A DNA stretch of 64,000 nucleotides from Misgurnus anguillicaudatus. Taxonomy: Eukaryota > Chordata > Actinopteri > Cypriniformes > Cobitidae. Of this stretch, positions 1 to 13,100 are shown one piece after another; positions within the stretch are counted from its first letter, which is position 1; the number at the start of each line of letters is the position of its first letter. Position numbers and translations under genes: made by a program. Under the pieces are notes generated by a model that ran no database searches, had not been told where the DNA came from, and saw nothing but the letters and a program-made list of their open reading frames with translations. The DNA lies in contig NC_073354.2 in assembly GCF_027580225.2 (NCBI RefSeq), positions 13,573,501 to 13,637,500 on the forward strand, in the 5' to 3' direction.

Positions 1-67
1 TAAATAAACAAATAAGAAAATAAAAATGCAGTATGGATAAACAATTTGGTTTTGCCAAAAAAGTTAA

Positions 68-427
68 AGGTGCAGTGTGTAAATTTTAGCAGCATCTAGT
101 GGTGAGGTTGTGAATTGCAACCAACGGCTCAGTCCACTGCTCACCTCTTGCTTTTAATAAAACACATGGAGAAGCTATGGTAGCCACCACCAGAAAAACA
201 TGTCATCGTTGGAGACAACTTAGTAAAAAAGTTTGTCTGTTAAGGGCTTCTGTAGAAACATGGCTGCACAAAATGGCGGCTTCCGTGTAAGGGGACCCTC
301 TGTGTATGTAGATAAAAACGTCTCATTTCTCATTATGAAAGGTCTTTATACACCCCTGATAATTTAGTTTTGTATATTATTTTGCATTTCTGTCAAGAGA
401 TCCTTCTAAAAATGACACACTGCACCT
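68..427. mobile_element. TTAA-flanked MITE, 360 bp
   Basis: Terminal inverted repeats AGGTGCAGTGTGT and ACACACTGCACCT are flanked on both sides by TTAA (64-67 and 428-431). TTAA duplications are typical of piggyBac and Kolobok-type transposases. There is no coding capacity. The core contains sequence reading CTAGTGGTGAGG that looks like the interior of a dispersed fish repeat. Confidence 0.8.
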
Positions 428-429
428 TT

Positions 430-2010
430 AAATCAACCTACTCAATTCAACCTATTCAACTAAAAGCTACTTGTGATAAGTTAAAATAACTTATATAAAC
501 ATATATTTAAAAAACAAAATTGTTTTACTTAATGTGTTAAGTTAAAATAACAAAAATATATATTGATTTGACATCATTTTACAGTAAAAACCCAGGCTAT
601 TGTACCTGCCATTTAGGTATGAATATATTTGGTACTAATATGAACCTTTTAGAAACTAATATGACCTTACTAGATAAAATGTGTTCTTTTTGAAAGGGTA
701 CCGCCCCAGTTACAGCTGCTGGGGACCATTTTCTGACCAATTTGCCTGACAGTGTAGCCTCCCAGTTATATCTCTGTACAGTGTAAGCCCGGAAAAGTTG
801 AGTTTACTTAAAAAATTAAGCAAACTTGTTGCCCTAAAAAAATTAAGTAATGATTACTTAACAACTTGTGTGAAGTTTACTTAGCTGTTCTAACAACAAT
901 TTTAAGTTGAATAGACTTAAAACTTTTAACCTGGATTAGTTGAGGAAACCCGTCGCACCAAATAACGTTAGCTTTTACACAGGGTAAAACTAAACAGGTT
1001 AAGTTGTATTAACATTGCACATTCAGTTGGTGTAGCAGACAAATCCAGTTGTCATTTTCTTAATCCTTCATTGTAAAAAATACTTGCTGTCTTAAAAGTT
1101 TTTGTTAAATCAACTCAGATTTACAAGTCATGTCAACAAAGATGAGTTGTCACAACTTATAAAATATAGTTGAGAAAAGTCAACTTAATTTTATAAGTTA
1201 TAACTCACATGTACTTATAACAACTCATCTCTAGTCAAGATAAATAAAAGTAAGTTGAAATGACTTGTAAATCCAAGTTGATTCAACAAACAATTTTAAG
1301 GCAGCAAAGTATTTTTTACAGTGTTTATATCACTTTTTATAAATGGTATTATAACACAAAATTAATGACTGACTTTTTAACTCAATCATTGAACAAAACT
1401 GTGTTTTTGACATGCATTGTCAATACTGTGGATAGAAATACAATTTTCTGAACAGGGTTAATGTATGGAAATGCTGATCACCTGAACGGTGACTTCACAA
1501 ATGTATAATTTACAACAAAACAACATCAATAATATAAAAGCTTAAACCTATATGACATTTTATTTACAAATATTTAAATAGTAAAAGTTTTTATCAGTTT
1601 TTATTCTGCGAAAAAGCCGAAAATAATCAAAATATTCAGGCGCAAAGGATTATGGGTATTTCTTACAACATGAACTAATCATTTTAAGTTCAGTGTACTT
1701 GAATGTTTTAATTTAATGTATTTTGTATGCTTTATAGTTAAATGAACTATACTTTTTAAGTATTTGGTACAAAACTCAAAATATTAAGTGATTTTTACTT
1801 CATTCTTTAAGTAAAGACAATATCTGGATCAAGAGTGTATAAACATACATATAATGTATATACTGTACTGTATATAAAGTGAAAAGTGGGATCAACTTAA
1901 ACAATTACATTAATAAAAAATAAGTTTGTTCAACTTAAATGTTTAAGTGAAAAATATGTTGTAAGTACTTTTTTAAGTTGATCCAACATTTGACTTTTTG
2001 CAGTGACGAT
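430..2010. repeat. AT-rich block of dispersed repeats rich in AAGTTGA motifs
   Basis: Contains half of a TA-flanked MITE (about 450-590, ending TTTTACAGT), a GTACC-type MITE remnant (about 595-728) and a longer block (about 780-2005) with AACTTA/AAGTTGA motifs in both orientations. Boundaries are unclear; no gene is seen. Confidence 0.5.
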
Positions 2011-2228
2011 CCACACAGCCGTGCCTTGGCATACAGAAAGAAGCGTTGAAATTACAGTCTGTCATTGTGTAAACAAAAATAGTGTTTACATTTTTTATTT
2101 AAAAAAGGCATTAAATACAAATTATATTTGAACAAAAACATTTCCTTTCTTGAAGAAAGTCATAGCTGTATAACTTCTATAGTTTAGTAACATAAGCTTT
2201 TAAAAGAATCAAAATAGTTTTAAAAGAA

Positions 2229-2271
2229 AACAAACAAACAAACAAACAAACAAACAAACAAACAAACAAAA
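2229..2271. repeat. (CAAA)n microsatellite
   Basis: About eleven uninterrupted four-base units. The reverse reading produces a spurious run of alternating Phe/Val/Cys/Leu codons that should not be taken as protein. Confidence 0.95.
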
Positions 2272-2279
2272 AGCAATTA

Positions 2280-3630
2280 CCCGTGAACGGAGGGATCTTT
2301 AAAAGTGACTTGCGGGCAAGAAGTGACCCTAACATTGCACAGAATGAGGGTGGCAAGCTTTTCGCAAGATCAACTATAGCTTTAACCGTTGACCTTGTTG
2401 TTCTTTGCAGCACAAGCTTGGCCTCAGCTTTATTTCACTTTACTTTAGCTTCGTTCAGCTTAGGGTTAGCTAAAGTCGAGCTTAGATTTAGCTTAGTTCA
2501 TACCATAGAAACATCTACAAAACCTGAAGATTTCAACTAGAGAGCTTACACAAAACCATTCGAATGTGAATAGCATCTTTGCTAAACTAACGAACGTCGC
2601 CTCGCACTCCACACTGTACGACAAATCTAAAACAAAAACAAAAAAAAGACTTTAGTGATTATATTCCCGAAAATATGCTGACTTCTATGTATTCACTACT
2701 GTGCAATCAATGGGTCACTGAATTGTTCTCAATGACATTGACAAAAGTTTGGATCAGCTTATATTTCTTTCTTTTTAGCATAAAGTTCACATATGCCTCT
2801 TTAGACATTTAGCTGGCCTGAAACAACATGTTTATTTATTAAAAAAATATTTCAAGACACAATAATGGTAGGGGCAAATAGCTACGCATACTTCCCCAGA
2901 ATCAAGTCTGATAATGTTTAGCACCAAACATCATTTGTTTAGTCTCTTTTGTAGAGTTGTTTGGGAGGGGGTCGTGGGGCTTAGCTCTTAGCAGATGCTA
3001 TGCTAGTAAGTTAATGGGTGGGCTACTTCTCTGGCACCCTTCACTTTTCAAGTCTTTTCTCAGGAGTCAAAAAAACGTGTCGTCATGTTGGATCGTAGCT
3101 TTGGGGTGAAATAACGGACAATACGCAAGTAGGCCGAGGCTAAAACAACCCGCATCATTACCCAACGCATTTTTGCATGGGATCCTTTAAGGCATCGATT
3201 TAAAAAACTGCCTAAAAATGATTATTTCTAGCTTCTGTACAGCGATTTTGGAGCGGTTATTCAAGGCCCTGTAGCAATACGGTTACATTCAAACCTATAA
3301 CAAAGACAGAGATGCTTTTAGCAAAGGCCTAAAAATGTCAAACGACATTAATGGCCGTATTTTATATTTGGAGCGTCAATCTTTAATTCAAAGTGCATCT
3401 TGATGTTTCGAAAATCTGGTGAGATGATGCTCATATTTTAGGGCTGCATCAATGCTGGCTGATGCCCCGAATCCACCAGCAGGACAAAAAGAACGTTATT
3501 ACTACTGTAAGCTCGTGGTGGATCCAATATAATTAAACGTAAATGATAATATTACGGTATTCCGATAAAAAAATAATAGTTTACAAATTCAACTCTCAAT
3601 AGCAGATCTGATTGAGAATGAGGTTTTGTC
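2280..3630. other. Intergenic sequence, no recognisable feature
   Basis: Unique-looking AT-rich sequence beyond the likely 3' end of igfbp3. Only short chance frames occur, and I recognise no repeat ends or RNA genes. Confidence 0.5.
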
Positions 3631-3637
3631 CTATTTG

Positions 3638-3643
3638 TTTATT
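3638..3643 (-). promoter_or_regulatory. Possible polyadenylation signal of igfbp3
   Basis: AATAAA on the minus strand about 575 bp downstream of the igfbp3 stop codon, with no earlier canonical signal noticed. It would define a 3' UTR of about 0.6 kb that includes the (GA)n tract near 3892-3909. Such hexamers are common in AT-rich DNA, so this is only a candidate. Confidence 0.3.
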
Positions 3644-4218
3644 CAAGCTGGAAGTTTGGTTGTGTGGCGAGGCCATAATAACAGGCTGAAGTTAGTTTTC
3701 GATGAGGGGCCAAAGTGCATGAAGTGCTTGTGCTTAAGATGGATTCGTTGGCAAGAGTCGCCTAGTGCCACTGAGCATGCCCAGTTTAAACGACACTACA
3801 CCAGGAGGACAGAAACGGGAAGTGGGATGAAGAGAGAGATCTGCTGTTTGTCATAGCAGAAATGAAGAGATAAATACATGCTGTTGTAAAAAAGAGAGAG
3901 AGAGAGAGTTGACGCTATATACGCTCATAGAAATCTCTCATATACACAAGAGGACGTGTGCTCGGGCTTAACATGCTGTTATCAATGGCTGAATTTAGTT
4001 GAGAGTTTGTATAGCCTATACAAAACAGAAAATCTCTCTCTCTTTCATTCTGACTTCTCTTATTTTCGTCACTCCCCCTAAAGTGATTGATGGTCACGTG
4101 CCTCAGCATACAAGTGGACGATCAGCTTTGGGACATCTTGAAAAATCTCCTCCCCCCACGTTTACTTTGTATTCATGCAGTTCTTTTGGGGAGACATCTC
4201 TCTTTCGCCGTCTCTCGC

Positions 4219-4344
4219 TTATTTCTTCTCCAGGTTATAGCAGTGGACTTGGCCTTTATCCTTTTTGTCGAAGCCGGGCAGAGGCTGTCCGTACTTGTCC
4301 ACGCACCAGCAGTAACCTCTTTTGCGGCCTTTGGATGGCTGACA
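4219..4344 (-). CDS. igfbp3: igfbp3 coding exon 4 (C-terminal CWCV exon and stop)
   Basis: Acceptor CAG at 4347-4345, then 41 codons and TAA at 4221-4219. It begins CQPSKGRKRGYCWCVDKYGQ and ends HCYNLEKK. It carries the last four C-domain cysteines, the CWCV motif of thyroglobulin type-1 repeats and the basic patch that in mammalian IGFBP-3 mediates heparin, cell-surface and importin binding. The start of this basic motif differs slightly from human (CQPS in place of CRPS). It lies 18.5 kb from exon 3. Confidence 0.96.
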   Translation of the reverse strand, partial: CQPSKGRKRGYCWCVDKYGQPLPGFDKKDKGQVHCYNLEKK

Positions 4345-7132
4345 CTGTGAGACGGGAAGAGAAATGCATAACCATATGATATTTGGAACACGTATATGCA
4401 AAACAGAAAACATCCTGCAAATGGAAGGGACGCTGCCATAAACACACATTTTTCATTGCATCACACTTAGGTGAGAGAGAGTAGCACCAGTACTAGAGCC
4501 AGAGGAAGAGAGAAAGAGGGAGAGAGAGATTAGGGTAAAAGAATGTCAGAGGATTCAAGGGAACACATTAAAGAAACAGCAAGTCTAAATCTAGTTTAGT
4601 CTAGCTTTTGCAATGCCTAAACATCCTCAATACATGATGAATTCATGTAAATGGCAAACATGAGTACAAAAACAGGTCAACATATGTACTCCAGCTGTCA
4701 CTGGGAAAGTACCCTTCAAAAGGTCCTAATATGTACGATTTAGGTCCAGATATGTATACATTTGGTACTAATATACCTTTGATATACTAATATGAACTCT
4801 TAAGGTGCAAAGCAGTACTTTTTTGAAAGGATACTGCCCCAGTTACAGCTGGGGTACATATTTTAAAAGGACACTCCACTTTTTTTTTAAATATGCTCAT
4901 TTTCCATTTCCCCTAGAGTTAAACATTTGATTTTTACCGTTTTGGATTCCATTCAGCTGATCTCAATCGCAATGATATTACGCAATGCCCGAAAATAGTC
5001 CCCTTGGTTACTTTTTAATAGCAGGGGACTATTTTTGGTCAGTGCGCAACATCACCACGCCCGCCGCAGCCATGCCACAGCAGCAAAGTCCCCGACCATT
5101 ACGCCAGAATGAAAGTATAGTTCCTAGCCATATCTGCATAGAAAATCACAACTTTTAATTTTCTGTCGGTCTAAGTACACAATGTAACTACAGAAGAGTC
5201 AAGTTTTAAATAGGAAAAATATCGAAACTCTTTGGTTATTTTTAGGCGCTATGGTAATGGTCTAATCAGATTCAATGGATTATGCTAAGCTATGCTAAAA
5301 GTGGTAGCGCCAGACCCGGAGATCAGCTGAATGGATTCCAAAACGGTAAGAGTCAAATGTTTAACTCTAGGGGAGCTGGAAATTTAGCATATTTTCAAAA
5401 AAAGTGGAGTGTCCCTTTAAAAGTTCTGACTAAACTGATCTGACGGAAAGTTGTGTTATAGTCACAAAACATTTGATTCATTTATTCGTGTCCACGAATG
5501 TCTTTTTCGTGTCACTTGCACAAATTTCTATAAATTGTTTTTCTAGCCGTGGCATGACTTTCTTTTTCATGGCATTTTATTGTTTTCTCGTAGTTTTTTT
5601 TCTATTTACTTACCATTGTCGCTTGGGGTTGGGGTTAGAATCGCTTTTTGTTACATTTTTAGACATCCTACACTGCAAAAAATGATGTTCAAGAAAAAAA
5701 TTCTTAGTATTTTTGTCTGGTTTTCAGTAAAAAATCTAAAAATTCTTAAATTGAGATGCTTTTTCTTGTTGGGCGGAGCCACCAGGGAAAATAAGTCTAG
5801 TTATTAGACCAAAAACATCAAAGTTAAGTGATTTTGTGCATAGAACAAGCAAAAAAACTTCAATGGAGTAAGCAAATTTTTATTGAATTTAGTGTTTAAG
5901 AAAAGTGTTCCAAGATTTTTTTGCTTACCCCATTGGCAGATTTTTTTTGCTTGTTTTATGCACAAAATCACTTAAATTTGATATTTTTGGTCTAAAAATT
6001 AGACTTATTTTCTTGGGTCGTTTTGCTCATCAAGAAAAAGCATCTTAATTTAAGAATTTTTAGATATTTTTACTGAAAACAAGACAAAAATACTAAGAAT
6101 TTTTTTTCTTGAACATCATTTTTTGCACTGTAACCCAAACCCCAACTTTAACCTGAACTCCAGGCGAGAATAGTTTTAAAAGTGGAAAAAAACATGTAGA
6201 AACCAATACATAAAAGTACATTCCAAATCTAACCCTGACTCCAAGCGACAATGATTTAAAAATAGGGAAAACTATGAGAAAACAATACATAAAATGACAC
6301 GAAAAAGAAAGTCGTGCCACGGACACGAAAACTATAGACATTTGTGCTGAGTGACACGAAAAATACATTTGTGCTTAAGGCATGAAAAAAAGCTGAATTT
6401 CGTGCCATGGAAACGAATAAATTAATCAAATATTTTCGTGACTGTAACACAACTTGCCGTGAGATCATGTTGGTTTTCAGATCAGTTTAAGGTTTTAATA
6501 CCCGTTTTTAGAAAATATTTCGAATTTAGTGTATTATTCTACCACCTCTTGCTTTTTCTAGTATAATGCACAAAGCAGACATTTTTCACTTTATTTTGTT
6601 CAATTTATTCAATCAAGAAACAAACAATTCGCCAATGACCACAAATTACCATCAGAAAGTAAACATTTTCAATCAAAGAAAAAAACCTCACAGGAATAAA
6701 TTACATTTTTGAGTAGAATAATATGCAACCTGATGCTTTTACAAATGATAAACTAAATATATACAAAAAATTATATTACACCATATACAAGATTTAGGGT
6801 CACATGGCATTTTTGTTTTTGCTGTATCATGAATTTATGTTTGTTAACACAGATTTTTTTTACCAAACAATATCCATAACCCATTGCCTTCCATACCAAG
6901 GTTTATCCTATGTTGAGATCTGTGTATAGAAACTCGCTCTGTTTTATTTCCCTGTCTCTCTCTCTCTTTCTCTCTTGGCAGTTAGCATGAGACATGTGCA
7001 AGTCAAACATCACATCTTAGTTGGAAGAATGTGCGACGGCCATTCACAGTGAGTGTGTGTTTATGGGTGTATGAGACAGAGAAAAATCGATGCATAAAGC
7101 GACCGTCTCCTGTGGTTAGAGGAACACGCACA

Positions 7133-7172
<40 letters not shown>

Positions 7173-7488
7173 ATACTGTCTACAGTTCCTGCCATTGTTT
7201 ACATTTGCCGATTATTTACATGCAAGTTTTGACAACTTGTGAATATCGCTGCCTACTGAAAGACACTCGGGCAAACTCAGTTTCGCATTTACGACAGGCT
7301 TAAATGCCTCCGTCGGGCCTGTCGCTGATGAAATTGGGATTTTGTGTTCATAAAAACGTAGTTGAAGGTAAATTTGGCCCAACTAAAATATTTGCCATGG
7401 ACAGTTAAAGAGCTGCTAGAACTATTTTAGGAAACTGGCATCCACTTAAAGTCATCTGGAGCTTATTATACTACACAGGCCAAACAAA

Positions 7489-7528
<40 letters not shown>

Positions 7529-8671
7529 CGCACACACTCATTTATCCTACGGTTAATAAGAACATATTTGCTTGGTCATGAGAAGAGGCAGGAAGGAAGG
7601 AAGGAAGAAAAAAAGAAAAATTAACAAACATTGTGAGTGGAAGAAGAGGATGAGTCAGAAAAAGAGAGAGAGAGAGAGAGACTGAAAGAGAGATCAAACG
7701 CAGTTTTATTGAAAGAGTACCGAATTAAAATAGCTCAAGCAGAACAAGAGCAGTCTGGGAATGAAACCTGGCCTCTACAGGGGCTGCTGCACATGTTACA
7801 CTCATCCGTTCGCTTTCAATTGTCTTTTCTAACATAAGTAACATATCACTTCAAAAGACCTTTTAATTGTTTATGTCTCTCTGAGAGAAAGATTGGGTGT
7901 ACTGGACACCAGAGCTACATTTATAAATGATGAGGTTACAATACAAGAACCTGTGGTCAGGTGATGGATCCAGCAGGTTGGAGAGAAGGGGGGTGGAGTG
8001 GCTGTATGTTCCACAGAACCTTTCTGTTGCACAAATGTGTAGTGACAATGGTTGTACAAAATATGAAAAGGCAAAAAATAAATGTTTGACTGAAAGGCAA
8101 AGATATTGGATATAACAAAATTGAGCACTCCTATTACTATGAATAGGAGACAATAGGTGTGTTCGACTTTATGCGGCGCTGCACAGACCGATTGGCGGCT
8201 GGTGCATTGCCATTAGAAATTTTGTCCGGCTTGAGCTGGCCCTGATGGCATGTGACTGTGACGTATGCCATTTAAGTACTGCGAGAGCAATTCGAGAACA
8301 GCCAGCTGGCTGAGTTTGGTGCAGACGTTGGTCCTATAGTGTAGTACGTGATCATTATTGTGTGAACTAGAAAGGTAACAGAATGCAGGGACTGAATGCA
8401 TGTGAATTTATACAATATGTGTATATTACAGAAGCCATCAATTAATTAAAAAAAATAAATAATTGTGCACAAAAAATATGTACTTAGTATTTTTGTCTTG
8501 TTTTCCAGTACAAATATTTAAAATTTCTTAAATCTAAAATGATTACTTAATAAGCAAAATGACCTAAAACATTGTCTTGTTTTCGAAAATAATATCTAAA
8601 GTTAAACAAGATAAAACATCTGGGATAAGAAAAAACTTTTTAAATATTGAAAAAACTCCTAAAAAAACTAA

Positions 8672-8729
<58 letters not shown>

Positions 8730-10034
8730 GGCTGTCAATAGATTAAAAAAATTAATCTAGATTAATCGCATGATTTCATGAGTTAACTGCGATTAATCGC
8801 AAATTAATCGCACATTTTTATCCATTCTAAATGTACCCTAATTTAACACTTTTCAGGTTTTTAATATTCTAATCATATATACATATATAGATGCTTTATG
8901 CAAATGTATGTTAACAACAGCCTGTTTACATTTTAACAGAATCACCAGCCATTGTTTTGTATATGAATTTTCCTTTCAGAAGATTTTTCTTTCTCCATTT
9001 TTGTTTGCTGCTGCATCATTTGTGACCTGTGCCGGCAAGTTGAGTCGGAATTAGCAAATTTTTAAAAAATAGTTGTTCATATTTTGACATTCTCTATTAA
9101 AACATAGAACAATGCATGATTTGTTGAAATATAACAAAATATGACTGAACTACACGTGTTTGAAGTTGAAAGAGTCAAATTACCACAAACATTTCCACAT
9201 CCATACATTATATTACCACATCAATACCTTAAAATCACTGGTAAAACTAATAGATTTAGCACACACAAAGCAAAAACATCATCAATGTATGTTCAACTTT
9301 TTTTCCTTTTGTTTGATTGACATTGAGACAGACTGCTTAAAATCTAAGTGATCTAATATAATGTTACACATCAGATAGTTTTACCCAACAGTTAACCAAA
9401 CATTTACTTAGAACATAACAGATTATAGAGCCTACCTGCGTGAATTCTTATCAAAACAGATATTTGTAAAACTGTAATTTTGTGTAGATGTCTATATATC
9501 CGGGTCGCGCACTCGCGCGTCTGTGTGCACGCGCTTCAGATATCAGTCAGTCAGCGTGAGGGGATCGCTTTTGAGTCTTGTCGCTCTTAATAACTCTTTA
9601 ACATTAATCAGGTACCGAACTTTATCTCTCTTAATGACTCTTTTAACATCAAGCAAGTCCTGCAGTCTATTTTCTAAGTCATGCATAAAAGCGAAACCAA
9701 AATGAATTGAGACGCATCTTTGTATTAGATTAAGTATTAGGAGGACGGTAACGTTACACCTCTCAGACGTATAAATAAAGATCATATCAGATGTCCAACG
9801 ACGAGCATTTAGAGCATTGGATTTGCTAGACGATTTGCTTAATGTTATTATTTCTATGAAAACCTTTTACTCATTTAGAGAGAGTCACATTTGTCTGCGT
9901 CTCTGTTCATTCAACTATGGGCTGGACCAAGGGTCAAACAGAAATTGCGCGTTGCGTTAATCTCCGTTAATAAAATTAGTGGCGTTAAAATGAATTTGCG
10001 TTAACGCGTTATTAACGCGTTAATTTTGACAGCC

Positions 10035-10129
<95 letters not shown>

Positions 10130-13100
10130 GAATATTATTTATTTTTCCTAAGTAAGCCTTTAATGCATTAATTTTGTAAATTGAAAAATATAAAATAAAT
10201 TGCATTAACAGATTTGGCAATTTGTAAATGACAATCATGGTGACTGTGACGTATGGCATTAAAGTACTGCGAGAGCAATGGGCTTTATGCCCAGCGGCAC
10301 TACTTCCTGAACTTCAGCCAGCTCCTTGTTTCCTGTCTGCCATTATTGGACAAACTGATTAATCCAGGTGTGCCTGACCTCAGTAGTTAAAACAACAATA
10401 ATCAGACAAACCTGGATTAATCAGTTTATCCAATAATGGCAGACAGGAAACAAGGAGCTGGCTGAAGTTTAGGAAGTAATGCAGCTGGGCATAAAGCCCA
10501 TTCGAGAACGGCCGACTGGTCGCTTCACTAATGACAACAATCACGTGCATTTCATATGTAATCCAACCTTAAGTTCTACTAATAAACATTATAAATTCAT
10601 GTTTTTATAACAAGTAAAACTCCTTAATATAACCTTAACATGTTATATTGTGCCATGTAAAATAAAACAAAAATGAAAATAAGCGTTAGACAAAACTCTA
10701 TTAGTATTTTAATAATGAAGGCTTATGTTTCCCCCTATTTTCAGGCCTACAGCATAAACAGCAACTAAAATATTCAAATGGTTTCTGGTTGGAACTTTTG
10801 CTAAAAGATTAGTTTTTTGACAAATTCCCCATCTTCACTTCATTCGCGATTACAAAAGAAAACAACGCGCACACCTTTTCAACTCCTCCCTTGACTACAA
10901 ACGGCAAACCTCACTGATCGGTCTGCGCAGCAACGCATAAAGTCGAAAACACCTAGTGCAACACTCAATATGGTGCTCCGGGGATGGAAGTCCCACCTTC
11001 CAGTAAAAAAAACCAATCATCAATTGATAAAGGATGAGGATTCTCTGGGGGAGGGGCTCTATACCGAGTTGCGTGAGACGAATGCCAACCTGTGCGCATG
11101 CGCATTAGCGGAAACAACCGCGAAAAAGATGTTTATGCCGCAATTTAGGCTTAAGAAACAAACGTTAAGGTACAGTTAATTTCAGGTTTAATTGATGATC
11201 AGAAATGTGTTGTAATTGGGATTTGAAAGATATTTTTGCCATTTAAGTAGATAGGACTTGCAAACATTGTCGGCGAGTGACACAACTTCCCTAAAGAGAC
11301 TTTGCTGGAGAATTCTTTGAGAAACCAAAAATGGTTCCTTAATGGCAGGGTAGAAGTAAAAGAAATAAATAAATATTTAGAAAAAGTATTTATCCATAAG
11401 ATAGGATAAATAGGATACAGATAAGTGTTCGGATTCTGCTTTTTCCGGTATGAATTAATCTCTCTGGGTAACTACTAGGTGCTGAGCTGCTTTGCATTAT
11501 GGGAATGTTTACACACACAGGATGCATTCTTCATGGTACGACTGAAGCCATGGATTCACTAAAATACTAACCAAGCAGTAAAACCTCTTCCATGTAAATC
11601 AAGTACTTGGTCCATGAAAAAGTACTTGGTCGCTAGGTTACTATTTTCATGGTGAAGCAATGATAGCCCTGCCCACTGTTAAATTTCATTAGTCTAAAAT
11701 CCTATTTCACATAACCACATATATCATATTAGCAATGATAATGCCACCGTGTTAGAAAAAAAGAGAGAAAAATTGTCCCTAGCTTTCACTGGGGGAGTAC
11801 CCTACTGAAAAATCCAGCTAAGACCAACATAAGCTGGTGAGCTGGTTTTGGCTGGTCTCCAGCTTGGTTTTAGCTGGTTTTGCTGGTGTAGGACGCTGGT
11901 TTTGCTGGTGTAGCAAGCTGGTCTAGGTGTGTTTTGGTCACATTTTAAGCTGGTCTAGCTGGACTTAGCTGGTCATGCTGGAATACCAGCTGGCCCACCA
12001 GCATGACCAGCTTTGTCAGGCTGGGAGGACCAGCATAAACCACCTTAAACCAGCTAAAACCAGCTACCAGCTTATGCTGGTTTTAGCTGGATTTTTCAGT
12101 AGGGTATCCTTTTAAAAGGTCCTATATTAACTATTTAGGTACATATATGTATACATTTGGTATTTTTGAGGTACTAATATGCACTCTTTGACACCAATGT
12201 GTACCACTGATGTACTCACATGAACTTTTGGTACCAATGTGTACCTCTGAGGTACTCACATGAACTTTTGGTACCAATGTGTACCTCTGAGGTACTCATG
12301 TGAACTCTTTGGTACCAGTGTGTACCTCTGAGGTACTAATACTAACTTTTTGGTACCAATGTATATCTCTGATTTACTCATACGAACTCTTTGGTACCAA
12401 TGTGTACAATATGAACTTTTTGGTTCCAATGTATACCTCTGGGGTACTCACATTAACTTTTTGGTAGCAATGTGTACAATATGAACTTTTTGGTTCCATT
12501 GTATCCCTCTGATGTACTCACATAAACTTTTGGTACCAATGTGTACCTCTGATGTAGTAATTTGAACTCTTTGGTACCAATGTGTACTTCTGAGGTAGTC
12601 ATATGAACTATTTGGTACCAATGTGTATCTCTGAGGTACTCTCATGAACTCTTTGGTACCAATGTGTACAATATGAACTTTTTGGTTCCAATGTATACCT
12701 CTAAGGTACTCACATAAACTTTTGGTACCAATGTGTACCTCTCATGTAGTAATTTGAACTATTTGGTACCAATGTGTACTTCTGAGATAGTCATATGAAC
12801 TATTTGGTACCAATGTGTACTTCTGAGGTACTCACATGAACTCTTTGGTATCAATGTGTACCTCTGAGGTAGTCATATGAATTCTTTGGTACCAATGTAT
12901 ACCTCTGAGGTACTCACATGAACTTTTGGTACCAATGTGTACCTCTGAGGTACTCACATGAACTCTTTGGTATCAATGTGTACCTCTGAGGTAGTCATAT
13001 GAATTCTTTGGTACCAATGTATACCTCTGAGGTACTCACATGAACTTTTGGTACCAATGTGTACCTCTGAGGTACTCACATGAATTATTTGATACCGATG

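Larger units (their letters stand above)
8154..10955. mobile_element. 2.8-kb inverted-repeat DNA transposon carrying two later insertions
   Basis: Left end TAGGTGTGTTCGACTTTATG and right end GCATAAAGTCGAAAACACCT are imperfect inverted repeats that continue into a GCGCAGACCGAT-like stretch, about 35-40 bp in total. Inside it lie the hAT element at 8727-10037 and the hairpin element at 10280-10499. No transposase is recognisable and no clear target duplication is seen. Confidence 0.65.
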
